Shown one piece after another: positions 28,230 through 36,172 of a stretch of 64,000 nt of DNA. Under the pieces are notes generated by a model. It worked only from the letters and a program-made list of their open reading frames with translations, made no database searches and was not told the DNA's origin. This DNA comes from Terasakiella sp. SH-1 (GTDB lineage Bacteria; Pseudomonadota; Alphaproteobacteria; Rhodospirillales; Terasakiellaceae), in assembly GCF_004564135.1 (NCBI RefSeq), contig NZ_CP038255.1, positions 3,645,501 through 3,709,500 on the forward strand, written 5' to 3'. Each line of letters starts with the position of its first letter. The stretch's first letter is position 1. The translations under genes and the position numbers were made by a program.

Positions 28230-28888
28230 TGGGTCCTCTTCTTCCTGAAACACTTCCCTTATTCCCCCTGAGCGGGGCTTTGTTGTTACCGCGTGGGCAA
28301 TTGCCGCTTAATGTGTTTGAACCGCGTTATCTGACGATGGTTGAAGATGCCTTGGGTGTGGGGCGTGCCATTGGGATGATCCAGCCTTGTCATGATGTGC
28401 CAGACCCCATTCCCGATTCTACAGCGATTTACACCGTGGGATGTATGGGTAAAATCGTGGAATTTCGGGAGCTGGAAGACAGCCGCTTTCTGGTGACGCT
28501 GGCCGGGATCACCCGCTTTAAGGTGAAAGAGGAATTAGAGATCGAACGGGGCTATCGCCGTGCGACTGTGGACTACAGCCCATTTAAGGTGGATCTGTCT
28601 GAAAATCAGGCCCCGGTAGACCGTGAGGCTTTACTGGATGGTTTGCGCCATTTCCTTGATCTGAATGCTTTGGGTGGCCAAGAGATGATGGATGTGAACT
28701 GGGATGCCTTGGAACAAGCCCCGGATGAAGATCTCGTCAATGCCTTGTCCATGCTTGGACCGTTTGAGCCGCGTGAAAAGCAGGCCCTGTTGGAAGCTGT
28801 CAGCCTCACAGCGCGGGCTGAAACCTTGATTACCATGATGTCGATGGCGGCGCTGGCGAATGAAGATGGCTCTTCTGGTCACGCCTAG
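28229..28888 (+). CDS. LON-domain (Lon N-terminal-like) protein
   Basis: A 219-residue protein containing only the substrate-binding LON N-terminal domain (PLFPLSGALLLPRGQLPLNVFEPRYLTMVEDAL), with no AAA+ or protease part. Function of these solo LON proteins is not settled. The start overlaps the CnoX-like stop by one base. Its TAG stop is the first three bases of a 16-bp sequence shared with the MITE-like element at 51581-51596. Confidence 0.9.
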   Translation: MGPLLPETLPLFPLSGALLLPRGQLPLNVFEPRYLTMVEDALGVGRAIGMIQPCHDVPDPIPDSTAIYTVGCMGKIVEFRELEDSRFLVTLAGITRFKVKEELEIERGYRRATVDYSPFKVDLSENQAPVDREALLDGLRHFLDLNALGGQEMMDVNWDALEQAPDEDLVNALSMLGPFEPREKQALLEAVSLTARAETLITMMSMAALANEDGSSGHA

Positions 28889-28901
28889 GTCCTGACCCTA
28901 A
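28886..28901. repeat. 16-bp match to one end of the MITE-like element
   Basis: TAGGTCCTGACCCTAA is identical to 51581-51596, the right-hand end of the element at 51328-51595. Here only that end is present, beginning at the stop codon of the LON-domain gene. It may be a relic end or a shared site. Confidence 0.5.
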
Positions 28902-28920
28902 TCACCAAAGAAAGTAAGAG

Positions 28921-29112
28921 ATGATGTCTACACCTGCTGTTGATCCAAAACTTCTGGAAGTTCTGGTCTGTCCGATTACCAAAGGTCCTTTGCGTTATGA
29001 TGCAGAAGCTCAGGAACTGATCAGTGATCAGGCCCATCTGGCTTTTCCGATTCGGGAAGGTATTCCGATTATGTTAAGCGAAGAAGCGCGCAAACTGGAT
29101 GAGGATGCGTAA
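28921..29112 (+). CDS. Trm112-family small zinc-ribbon-like protein
   Basis: A 63-residue protein of the Trm112/YcaR family: [21 protein letters not shown], then [17 protein letters not shown]. Bacterial members are thought to stabilise or activate methyltransferases. Of the usual four Cys only C23-type VCP is visible, as in many bacterial YcaR proteins. Two ATGs open the frame. It lies between the LON gene and the DUF971 gene. Confidence 0.92.
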   Translation: MMSTPAVDPKLLEVLVCPITKGPLRYDAEAQELISDQAHLAFPIREGIPIMLSEEARKLDEDA

Positions 29113-29117
29113 AGGCC

Positions 29118-29495
29118 GTGTCTCAATCTTCATCAGATAAAAAACGCATTGTCACAGAACTGCGTATTAAAAAAGAAGAAAAGCTTTTGATCGTTTCTTT
29201 TGAAACGGGGGAAAAGTTTGAAATTCCAGCAGAACTGTTGCGTGTGGAAAGCCCATCTGCCGAAGTGCAAGGCCATAGTCCGCAGGAAAAGAAAATCATT
29301 CCCGGTCGTCGCCATGTAGGGATCATCGGGGCTGAGCCTGTGGGCAATTATGCTATTAAGCTGGTCTTTGACGATTTGCATGATACGGGTATTTTCACCT
29401 GGAACTATTTGTTCTGGCTGGGTGAAAATATGAATGAGGTCTGGGATGATTATCTTACCAACCTTGAAGCTGCGGGCCTTAGCCGCGATCCTTAA
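29118..29495 (+). CDS. DUF971 (gamma-butyrobetaine hydroxylase-like N-terminal domain) protein
   Basis: A 125-residue single-domain protein. Family motifs are the LRVESPSAEVQGHSP stretch, the VGIIGAEPVGNYAIKLVFDD core and TGIFTWNYLFWLGEN. It lacks the oxygenase domain, so it is not a hydroxylase. In bacteria such proteins are linked to Fe-S protein assembly (ApbC/Mrp partners); a role here is an inference. The start is GTG, five bases after the Trm112 stop. Confidence 0.9.
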   Translation: MSQSSSDKKRIVTELRIKKEEKLLIVSFETGEKFEIPAELLRVESPSAEVQGHSPQEKKIIPGRRHVGIIGAEPVGNYAIKLVFDDLHDTGIFTWNYLFWLGENMNEVWDDYLTNLEAAGLSRDP

Positions 29496-29570
29496 ATCCA
29501 ATTTATGAGTTTACGCTTTCCTCAAAAAAACATAGATTGAGGCAAGAAACGAAAGGAGTTGTTTGGTCTC

Positions 29571-29762
29571 ATGTCTAATCCATTCATCATTGGTTTGCGC
29601 ACAAATCCGCAGCTGTTCTTCAATGAACTGGATACAAGCGAAGTTCAGGCCGTTGCCGAAGCCTGCATTCGTGTTTTGGAAAATCGCCATAAAGAAGGCG
29701 ATGCAGACGCCGCAGGCTGTTTGCAAAACGTTTATCGTGAAGTGGCGAATATCGAGCTTTGA
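29571..29762 (+). CDS. Small hypothetical protein (63 aa)
   Basis: An acidic, soluble 63-residue protein starting MSNPFIIGLRTNPQ, with a helical second half and no recognised motif. AAAGGAG at 29552-29558 lies 12 bases before the ATG, a little far; a TTG at 29559 is too close to it. The stop TGA overlaps the TTG start of the transporter gene, which suggests coupled translation. Function unknown. Confidence 0.65.
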   Translation: MSNPFIIGLRTNPQLFFNELDTSEVQAVAEACIRVLENRHKEGDADAAGCLQNVYREVANIEL

Positions 29763-30628
29763 TTCGTTTCATCCCCGCCCTGTTCGTTTTTTTATGGAGC
29801 ACAGGCTTCATCGGGGCGAAACTCGGCCTGCCTTATGCCGAGCCTTATACATTTCTCTTTATCCGTATGAGCATCACCAGTGCTTTGTTGCTGGTGGTTT
29901 TGATCATGCTGAAAAAGCCCTGGCCTGAGACAAAGGTACTCAGTGGTCATGTTGCCTTATCTGGTGTGTTGATCCATTGTGGCTATCTGGGCGGGGTGTT
30001 TACTGCTATTAAGTTGGGCATGCCCTCTGGGCTGGCGGCGTTGATTGCTGGTTTGCAGCCCCTTCTCACAGCCTTTGCCGCCCAACCTGTTTTGGGTGAA
30101 AAGGTCAAACCGATCCAGTGGCTGGGTCTTAGCCTTGGGCTTGCCGGGATTGTTCTGGTGCTGAGTGAGAAGCTGGATTTGAGCAGTGGCAATCTGTTTG
30201 ACGGATTCGGCATGTGGGCGGTTTTTGCGGCCTTTTTTGCTGTGATCAGTATTACGGCCAGTTCGCTTTATCAGAAAAAATATTGCACGGACATGCCGCT
30301 GATGAGTGGCACCTTCATTCAATATTTTGCGGCAGCCGCCCTTTATTCCTTCTTGGCCGTTGGCTTTGAAACCATGGAAGTGCAATGGACGGGGGAGTTT
30401 ATCTTTGCCTTGTTCTGGCTGATCTTTATGCCGTCTTTTGGCGCAATTTCCCTATTGATGTGGATGATCAAGCAGGGCGAAGCTTCAAAGGTCGCCAGCC
30501 TGTTTTACATGGTCCCCCCTGTCACCGCAGTGGAAGCCTATTTCCTGTTTGACGAGACTTTAGGTCTTGCTGCGATTGCCGGGATGGTCATTGCCAGTGT
30601 GGGTGTGTGGATGGCGGTGAAAAAGTAA
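29759..30628 (+). CDS. EamA/RhaT-family drug/metabolite transporter
   Basis: A 289-residue membrane protein with ten hydrophobic helices in two EamA repeats. The first helix holds ALFVFLWSTGFIGAKLGLP; the second repeat holds FFAVISITASSLYQKKY. Family members export metabolites or amino acids; the substrate is unknown. The start is a TTG overlapping the upstream stop (TTGA), chosen because no in-frame ATG lies ahead of helix 1. Translation probably depends on the small upstream gene. Confidence 0.88.
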   Translation: MIRFIPALFVFLWSTGFIGAKLGLPYAEPYTFLFIRMSITSALLLVVLIMLKKPWPETKVLSGHVALSGVLIHCGYLGGVFTAIKLGMPSGLAALIAGLQPLLTAFAAQPVLGEKVKPIQWLGLSLGLAGIVLVLSEKLDLSSGNLFDGFGMWAVFAAFFAVISITASSLYQKKYCTDMPLMSGTFIQYFAAAALYSFLAVGFETMEVQWTGEFIFALFWLIFMPSFGAISLLMWMIKQGEASKVASLFYMVPPVTAVEAYFLFDETLGLAAIAGMVIASVGVWMAVKK

Positions 30629-30633
30629 CAGCC

Positions 30634-31071
30634 TTATTCCGGCCAATGGACGATATAGTCTTCCAGATCGCCTTCGACTTTATCTTCTGAAATAAAACGC
30701 CCGACGATGGATTTCCCGGTTTTCACCGCGCTTTGGGCATCCCCGCTCAGCAAGGGGTGCCAGTCAGGCAGATCTTTGCTATCACGCAGCAAGCGATAGG
30801 CGCAGGTTGAGGGCAACCAGTGCAGGTTTTCCAGATTACGGGGTAGAAGTTCCACACAATCAGGTACCAAAAAAGTGCGCATTTGATATTGGGTACAGCG
30901 ACAGGTATCCACATCCATCAAACGACAGGCTACATTGGTGTAGCAGACCTCGCCGGTCTCTTCGTCTTCCAGCTTGTGCAGGCAGCATTTGCCACAGCTG
31001 TCACACAGCGATTCCCACTGTTCCAGTGACATGTCACTGAGTTTTGTTGTTTTCCAAAAAGGTTCAGTCAT
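30634..31071 (-). CDS. YcgN-family (UPF0260) cysteine-rich protein
   Basis: A 145-residue cytoplasmic protein with the YcgN pattern: FWKTTKLSDMSLEQWESLCD, then CDSCGKCC at about 23-30, CRCTQY and LPSTCAYR. The cysteines suggest a bound metal or Fe-S cluster, but function is not established. It is convergent with the EamA gene and lies behind a terminator that ends the phaZ transcript. Confidence 0.93.
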   Translation of the reverse strand: MTEPFWKTTKLSDMSLEQWESLCDSCGKCCLHKLEDEETGEVCYTNVACRLMDVDTCRCTQYQMRTFLVPDCVELLPRNLENLHWLPSTCAYRLLRDSKDLPDWHPLLSGDAQSAVKTGKSIVGRFISEDKVEGDLEDYIVHWPE

Positions 31072-31078
31072 AGCTTCT

Positions 31079-31109
31079 AAAAAAAGTCCCCGCCGATCAA
31101 GGCAGGGAC
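31079..31109 (-). terminator. Rho-independent terminator of phaZ
   Basis: On the minus strand, GTCCCTGCC and GGCGGGGAC form a 9-bp stem (one U-G) with a 6-base loop, followed by seven Ts. It separates phaZ from the YcgN gene. Confidence 0.9.
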
Positions 31110-31120
31110 ATCTCTGTGAG

Positions 31121-32356
31121 TTATTTTTTGTTCAGCTTGTGGTCATGCTTGCGAATAAATTCTGCGACCATGGGCTTGATCTCTTCGCGCCAGCGACGCC
31201 CGTTGAAGATCCCGTAGTGACCAACGTTGGGGTGGAGAACATGCTTTTGCTTGTTCTTTGCCAGGTTGGAACAGATATCATGGGCGGCTTTGGTCTGGCC
31301 TTTCCCTGTGATATCGTCTTTTTCACCCTCAATCGTAAACAGGGCTGTTTTTTTAATGGCAGATGGGTGAACCTTGCGATCACGCCAGTTCATGATATCG
31401 CGTGGCAGGGCATGTTCCATAAACACTGTTTCCAGTGTTTGCAGATAGAATTCTGCCGGCAAATCCATGACAGAAAGATATTCATCATAGAAGGAATGGT
31501 GCTGTTCAGCCGAATCGCCATCACCTTCAATCAGATGGTTAAACAGGTTCAGGTGTGCGCCCACATGGCGGTCCATATTCATGGACATAAAGCCTGTCAG
31601 CTGCATGAAGCCTGGATAAACATGGCGCATAAAGCCCGGATAGTTGACCGGAACTTGGGCAATGACGCTTTTGCGGAACCAGTCGATATCTTTTTCTTCA
31701 GCCAACAGGTTGACTTCTGTCGGGCTAACGCGGGTATCAATCGGGCCACCCATCAGTGTCATGGAAGCCGGTGCACAATAATCATCATCTTCTGACATCA
31801 AAGAAACGGCCGCCAAGACCGGAACGGAAGGCTGACAGACGGCAATCACGTGGGTGTTGGGACCCAGGTGATGCAGGAAGTACATGATATATTCAATGAA
31901 ATCGTCCAGATCAAAATCGCCATGGGATGTGCAGACATCGCGAGCGTTGATCCAGTCGGTGATATAAACGTCATGATCGGGCAACAGGGCTTCAACCGTA
32001 CCACGCAGTAGGGTCGCATAGTGACCGGACATGGGCGCAACCACAAGGACCTTGGGGTCTTCATGTTTGGTGTGACGTTTGAAATGAAGCAGTTCACAGA
32101 AGGGCTTGTGTAAGACAACTTCTTCATCAACTGCGACTTCATTGCCGTCAATTTCGGTGAAATGCAGGCCGAATTCCGGCTTGATGTAGCGGCGTGTTAC
32201 GCGCTCAAACAAGTGGCAGCTTGCGGCAATCGCACGTCCCATCGGGGTATAGGATACCGGCATGAAGGGAGAGCGAAAAACTTCTTCCATCTTTTCCGCA
32301 GCATGGCGAAAGGGGGACCATACAGAATGTTGGAATTCATAGAATTGATAAAGCAT
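31121..32356 (-). CDS. phaZ: Intracellular polyhydroxybutyrate depolymerase
   Basis: A 411-residue cytoplasmic alpha/beta-hydrolase of the PhaZ type that mobilises native PHB granules. The nucleophile is C174 in AVCQPSVP, a Cys in place of the lipase-box Ser as in Ralstonia PhaZa1. Other family marks are LVVAPMSGHYATLLRGTVE, DVYITDWINARDV and the terminal His region HPNVGHYGIFNGRRWR. It implies the organism stores PHA, though no synthase gene is in the window. The 400-base upstream region holds palindromes that may be regulatory. Confidence 0.95.
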   Translation of the reverse strand: MLYQFYEFQHSVWSPFRHAAEKMEEVFRSPFMPVSYTPMGRAIAASCHLFERVTRRYIKPEFGLHFTEIDGNEVAVDEEVVLHKPFCELLHFKRHTKHEDPKVLVVAPMSGHYATLLRGTVEALLPDHDVYITDWINARDVCTSHGDFDLDDFIEYIMYFLHHLGPNTHVIAVCQPSVPVLAAVSLMSEDDDYCAPASMTLMGGPIDTRVSPTEVNLLAEEKDIDWFRKSVIAQVPVNYPGFMRHVYPGFMQLTGFMSMNMDRHVGAHLNLFNHLIEGDGDSAEQHHSFYDEYLSVMDLPAEFYLQTLETVFMEHALPRDIMNWRDRKVHPSAIKKTALFTIEGEKDDITGKGQTKAAHDICSNLAKNKQKHVLHPNVGHYGIFNGRRWREEIKPMVAEFIRKHDHKLNKK

Positions 32357-32581
32357 ACGACCTCATTTAAGTCCCTTATTTAAAAGGGTGTTTGTTCAAA
32401 TCTGTAACGACTGGTTTAGACTTTATATAAATCCCGGTCATTTATTGACACGAACATTAAGATTAAAATATTTCAAGCGTCAACCAATTTACGCACAAAT
32501 AGTACAAAAGTTGGTTGCAATTGTAACTACGGTTGAGTGTTTCTCAGTTAAACGGAATTTCACACTGCGCTGCACAATTGT

Positions 32582-32615
32582 TGTTGCAATGCAACATAGC
32601 ATGACCAGCTGGTCA
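32582..32615. promoter_or_regulatory. Two adjacent palindromes between phaZ and rpmH
   Basis: TGTTGCA-A-TGCAACA (32582-32596) and the perfect TGACCAGCTGGTCA (32602-32615) lie five bases apart. The first resembles the palindrome at 11883-11897 (TGC-GCA core) and could be a PHA-regulator site. The rest of the 401-base gap has an inverted repeat CAACCAA/TTGGTTG and the rpmH promoter but no gene. Confidence 0.4.
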
Positions 32616-32681
32616 GAATCCAGATTTTTTTAATATACAGCCGATAAAACGCACTTTTTTAACAGGAATGTCATGAGTCCG

Positions 32682-32710
32682 TTGACTTAACCTTGGCAAC
32701 GCCTTATATA
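32682..32710 (+). promoter_or_regulatory. Promoter of the rpmH operon
   Basis: -35 TTGACT (32682-32687), 17-base spacer, -10 TATATA (32705-32710). It is 48 bases before the rpmH start and followed by GCGGGC, as in ribosomal-protein promoters. Confidence 0.75.
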
Positions 32711-32757
32711 GCGGGCTCGTTTACTTTGGTTTTCAATTGATTTAACGGAGTTGACCC

Positions 32758-32892
32758 GTGAAACGCACGTATCAGCCCAGCAAGCTCGTTCGCAAACGCC
32801 GCCATGGTTTCCGTAGCCGTATGGCTACTGTTGCAGGCCGCCGCGTTCTTTCTGCTCGCCGTGGAAAAGGCCGTAAGCGCCTGTCTGCGTAA
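32758..32892 (+). CDS. rpmH: Ribosomal protein bL34
   Basis: A 44-residue, very basic large-subunit protein beginning [17 protein letters not shown] and ending KGRKRLSA, an almost textbook bL34. It uses a GTG start with ACGGAG eight bases upstream. It opens the conserved rpmH-rnpA-yidD-yidC run. No dnaA or origin-like region accompanies it. Confidence 0.98.
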   Translation: MKRTYQPSKLVRKRRHGFRSRMATVAGRRVLSARRGKGRKRLSA

Positions 32893-32936
32893 GTCCTTAA
32901 CTTACGTTTAGATTTGCCCGTAAAGGATGGTTGGGT

Positions 32937-33371
32937 ATGCCCCGTATTCCACGTCTTAAAAAACGACGTGAATTTCTGTCAGTCGCTGCGACTCGCAAGA
33001 AATGGGTGACACCCGGCCTGATTTTACAGGTTCGCAAAAGAAAAAAACCGTTTACTTCTTTATATAAGAATCCAACGGTTCGCGAACTGCCGGAAGGGCA
33101 ACCGGATATTCGGATCGGATTTACGGTCAGCAAAAAAGTCGGAAACGCCCCTGAGCGCAATCGCGCCAGACGGCGTCTTCGGGCTATTGCTGACCTTGTC
33201 TTGTTTAAAAAGGCCCGATCCGGTTTTGATCTTGTTGTAATTGGTCGCCGGGAAACGATTAAACGTCCCTTTGATAAATTGGAAAAAGATCTCAAGACAG
33301 CACTTTGGAAAACAGGGGTTCATATTGATGCCCCCACCCAAAATGCAAAAGGCGGAAGGGTCGCCAAATGA
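32937..33371 (+). CDS. rnpA: Ribonuclease P protein component
   Basis: A 144-residue basic protein that assists the RNase P RNA in trimming tRNA 5' leaders. It has [12 protein letters not shown], the [23 protein letters not shown] core with the RNR motif, and a long C-terminal tail. A TTG at 32931 is in frame; the ATG at 32937 with AAAGGA nine bases upstream is preferred. The yidD start overlaps its stop as ATGA. Confidence 0.96.
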   Translation: MPRIPRLKKRREFLSVAATRKKWVTPGLILQVRKRKKPFTSLYKNPTVRELPEGQPDIRIGFTVSKKVGNAPERNRARRRLRAIADLVLFKKARSGFDLVVIGRRETIKRPFDKLEKDLKTALWKTGVHIDAPTQNAKGGRVAK

Positions 33372-33637
33372 CCTTTTTGGCTTATGTGGCAAAGGCGATT
33401 GTGCGGGTTTATCAATATGGTATTTCCCCCATTTTGCCGGGAACTTGTCGTTATACACCGACCTGTTCGCAATATGCTATTGAAGCCATTGACCGATTTG
33501 GCCCTGTTAAAGGGGGCACACTCGGGTTAAGACGAATCTTTCGCTGCCATCCGTGGGGCGGGTCAGGATATGATCCGGTTCCGCAAAAAGTCGAATCGGC
33601 ATCCTGTCGGTGCGGCTCAAAACATAGTTCACAGTAA
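33368..33637 (+). CDS. yidD: Membrane protein insertion efficiency factor YidD
   Basis: An 89-residue protein with the family core [20 protein letters not shown] and [17 protein letters not shown]. It aids YidC-dependent insertion at the membrane. The last 16 or so residues ([16 protein letters not shown]) lie beyond the usual family end and fall inside one arm of a DNA inverted repeat. Coupled to rnpA by an ATGA overlap. Confidence 0.95.
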   Translation: MTFLAYVAKAIVRVYQYGISPILPGTCRYTPTCSQYAIEAIDRFGPVKGGTLGLRRIFRCHPWGGSGYDPVPQKVESASCRCGSKHSSQ

Positions 33638-33654
33638 AGATTCGACTTTTTTGC
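33583..33654. repeat. Inverted repeat spanning the yidD 3' end
   Basis: GCAAAAAGTCGAATC (33583-33597) is complementary to GATTCGACTTTTTTGC (33639-33654, one extra T). The 41-base spacer contains the yidD stop. The right arm has a T6 run, so the folded transcript could act as an attenuator or terminator ahead of yidC. A further perfect palindrome CTTTTGTACAAAAG lies at 33664-33677. Confidence 0.5.
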
Positions 33655-33724
33655 ATAAGAATTCTTTTGTACAAAAGGTCGTTTTTTAATTTATCAGGGG
33701 TCCCTTTGTGGAATATAGGCTGAG

Positions 33725-35455
33725 ATGAACGACCAGAAAAATATGATTTTGGCGATTGCCCTTTCAATCGCGATTCTGTTTGGCTTCCAATTGCTGTTCC
33801 CACCGGCTGAGCAAGTCGCCCAGCAACAACAGCAAACCACACAGGACGGTTCTGCACCGCAAGCCCCTGCAACACAATCCGGTGATGCATCTTATGCACC
33901 GCAAATCCCAGGCGGCGCGGCTGAGGCCATGAAAAAAGCCATGGCAACGCGCTCGCAAAAGCTGGATGCGACGGCGCGTATTACCATTGAATCCCCTCGT
34001 CTTTCCGGTTCCCTGTCTGTACAGGGCGGTCGCATTGATGACTTGACACTGGATGATTACCGCATCGACCTGAGCGAAGACAGTGACACGATTACACTGC
34101 TCAACCCCAAAGGTCTGCAAGCTGCCTATTATGCCGAATTTGGCTGGTCTGCACCGAATGTCAAAGTTCCGACAGCCGATACGGTTTGGGCCACAGACAA
34201 AACAGTTTTGAAGGCTGGTGATTCTGTTACACTCAGCTGGGATAACGGCGAAGGTTTGCTCTTTACCCGTAATATCGCTCTGGACGACAACTACGCCTTC
34301 ACCATCAACGATTCTGTCACCAACACAGGGGCGGCAGGCGTTGACCTTTATCCTTACGGTCTGATTTCACGTTCCGGTACACCGCAAACCAGTGGTTTCT
34401 TTATCCTGCATGAAGGTCTGCTTGGGGTGTTTGATCATGTTCTGGAAGAAATCGACTATGATGATCTTCAAGACAAGGGCACACAGAAGGTTGATCCGGT
34501 TAAAGGTGGCTGGATTGGCATTACAGATAAATACTGGCTAATGGCATTGGTGCCTGATCAAAATTCAATGATCAACCACCGTTTCAGCCATTATCGCAGC
34601 GACAATCTGGATAAATACCAAACAGATTATCTGGGGCCGAAACTGGCGGCCGCACCGGGTCAAACTGTGTCTTTCAAAAGCACGCTGTTTGCCGGTGCCA
34701 AGGAACTGGACATTCTGACACATTATGAAGAAACAATTGGTGTGCAAGAATTTGATCTGGCGATTGATTTTGGCTGGTTCTTCTTCATCACCAAGCCGTT
34801 CTTCCTTGCCATGTCCTGGCTCTATGGTGTTCTGGGGAACTTCGGTCTGGCTATTTTGGCCCTGACAGTCGGTGTTAAGATCCTCTTCTTCCCGCTGGCC
34901 AACACGTCTTATCGTTCTATGGCGAAGATGAAAACGCTCGGACCGAAGATCAAGCAGCTGCAAAAGCAATTTGGCGATGACAAGCAGCGCATGAACCAGG
35001 AAATGATGGCGCTTTACAAGCGTGAAAAAGCCAACCCGGCTTCTGGTTGTTTGCCGATCCTGTTGCAAATCCCGGTTTTCTTTGCACTTTATAAAGTGTT
35101 GTTCGTTTCCATTGAAATGCGCCACGCCCCGTTTTATGGCTGGATTCAAGATTTGTCCGCACCGGACCCGACCACCATCTTCAACCTGTTTGGTTTGATC
35201 CCGTGGGATCCGCCGCAGTTGCTGATGATCGGTGTTTGGCCGTTGCTCATGGGTCTGTCCATGTTCTTGCAACAGCGCCTGAACCCACAACCGACTGATC
35301 CTATTCAGGCAAAAATGATGATGTTCTTGCCAGTGGTCTTCACCTTCATGCTGGCGGCCTTCCCGGCTGGCCTCGTGATCTACTGGGTGTGGAACAACGT
35401 CCTTTCAATCCTCCAGCAATGGACGATTATGAAGGGTATGGAAAAAGGTAAATAA
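33725..35455 (+). CDS. yidC: Membrane protein insertase YidC
   Basis: A 576-residue insertase of the Gram-negative type: a first TM helix (about 5-24), a Q/T/A-rich linker, a large periplasmic beta domain (about 85-340), and a five-helix C-terminal core. The core begins FDLAIDFGWFFFITKPF and includes NPASGCLPILLQIPVFFALYKV, with the hydrophilic-groove Arg conserved in SYRSMAKMK. It inserts and folds inner-membrane proteins with or without Sec. It follows yidD by 87 bases. Confidence 0.97.
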   Translation: MNDQKNMILAIALSIAILFGFQLLFPPAEQVAQQQQQTTQDGSAPQAPATQSGDASYAPQIPGGAAEAMKKAMATRSQKLDATARITIESPRLSGSLSVQGGRIDDLTLDDYRIDLSEDSDTITLLNPKGLQAAYYAEFGWSAPNVKVPTADTVWATDKTVLKAGDSVTLSWDNGEGLLFTRNIALDDNYAFTINDSVTNTGAAGVDLYPYGLISRSGTPQTSGFFILHEGLLGVFDHVLEEIDYDDLQDKGTQKVDPVKGGWIGITDKYWLMALVPDQNSMINHRFSHYRSDNLDKYQTDYLGPKLAAAPGQTVSFKSTLFAGAKELDILTHYEETIGVQEFDLAIDFGWFFFITKPFFLAMSWLYGVLGNFGLAILALTVGVKILFFPLANTSYRSMAKMKTLGPKIKQLQKQFGDDKQRMNQEMMALYKREKANPASGCLPILLQIPVFFALYKVLFVSIEMRHAPFYGWIQDLSAPDPTTIFNLFGLIPWDPPQLLMIGVWPLLMGLSMFLQQRLNPQPTDPIQAKMMMFLPVVFTFMLAAFPAGLVIYWVWNNVLSILQQWTIMKGMEKGK

Positions 35456-35463
35456 GGCAGTTC

Positions 35464-35492
35464 ACTCATCCCCGCAACTTGCGGGGATGATG
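35464..35492. repeat. Short palindromic repeat (single hairpin) between yidC and engB
   Basis: CATCCCCGCAA and TTGCGGGGATG pair around one central base, flanked by TGATG. The CATCCCCGC arm matches the first hairpin of repeat copy 3, so it looks like a half-size member of the family. Confidence 0.6.
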
Positions 35493-35509
35493 CTTTTTAA
35501 GGTGCAGAT

Positions 35510-36163
35510 ATGACAGACGAAAACACATTCAGCGAAGAAGAAATCGAATTTGGCCGCTGGCTTTTTACCCAGCAGACCGATTTTATGTTGGGTGTTGCCG
35601 GCTTAAACCAGTTGCCTGATACATCTGCCTGTGAAATCTGTTTTGCCGGACGTTCCAATGTGGGGAAATCCAGCCTGATCAATGCGCTATGTGGCCGTCG
35701 TGATCTGGCCCGGACCTCTTCCACACCGGGGCGTACACAGCAGCTGAACTTTTTCAAAATCCGCGACCGTCTGGTTTTTTGTGACCAGCCCGGTTATGGC
35801 TATGCCAAGGCGCCTGTGGCCGAAGTCAAGAAATGGCAGGATGTGGTCTTTTCTTACCTGCGCGGTCGTCCCCAGTTGCGCCGCGCCTTTGTCCTGATTG
35901 ATGGACGCCATGGGATTAAGGAAACCGATCGTCCCGTCATGGAAATGATGGATACGGCCGCCATGTCCTATCAGATCATCGTCACCAAGGCCGATAAGAC
36001 CAAAAAAGGCGAATTGGACAAGCATTTACGAAATATTGAGAAAGAATTGGCTAAACATCCAGCAGCCCATCCTGATATTCTGGTCACCAGTTCTGAAAAG
36101 GGAACCGGAATTTCTGAGGTGCGCGCCACCATTGGACGTATGGTTAAAGAATTCGAAGGCTAG
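35510..36163 (+). CDS. engB: Ribosome biogenesis GTPase EngB (YihA/YsxC)
   Basis: A 217-residue small GTPase needed for 50S subunit assembly. The P-loop is GRSNVGKS at residues 47-54, G3 is DQPGYG, and G4 is TKAD. Its place after yidC is conserved. argB follows nine bases after its stop and probably shares the transcript. Confidence 0.96.
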   Translation: MTDENTFSEEEIEFGRWLFTQQTDFMLGVAGLNQLPDTSACEICFAGRSNVGKSSLINALCGRRDLARTSSTPGRTQQLNFFKIRDRLVFCDQPGYGYAKAPVAEVKKWQDVVFSYLRGRPQLRRAFVLIDGRHGIKETDRPVMEMMDTAAMSYQIIVTKADKTKKGELDKHLRNIEKELAKHPAAHPDILVTSSEKGTGISEVRATIGRMVKEFEG

Positions 36164-36172
36164 GATAAAAAG

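Noticed and set aside
32357-32757. Chromosomal origin near rpmH
   Set aside because: rpmH-rnpA lies near oriC in some bacteria, but there is no dnaA or dnaN here and no cluster of DnaA boxes was seen.
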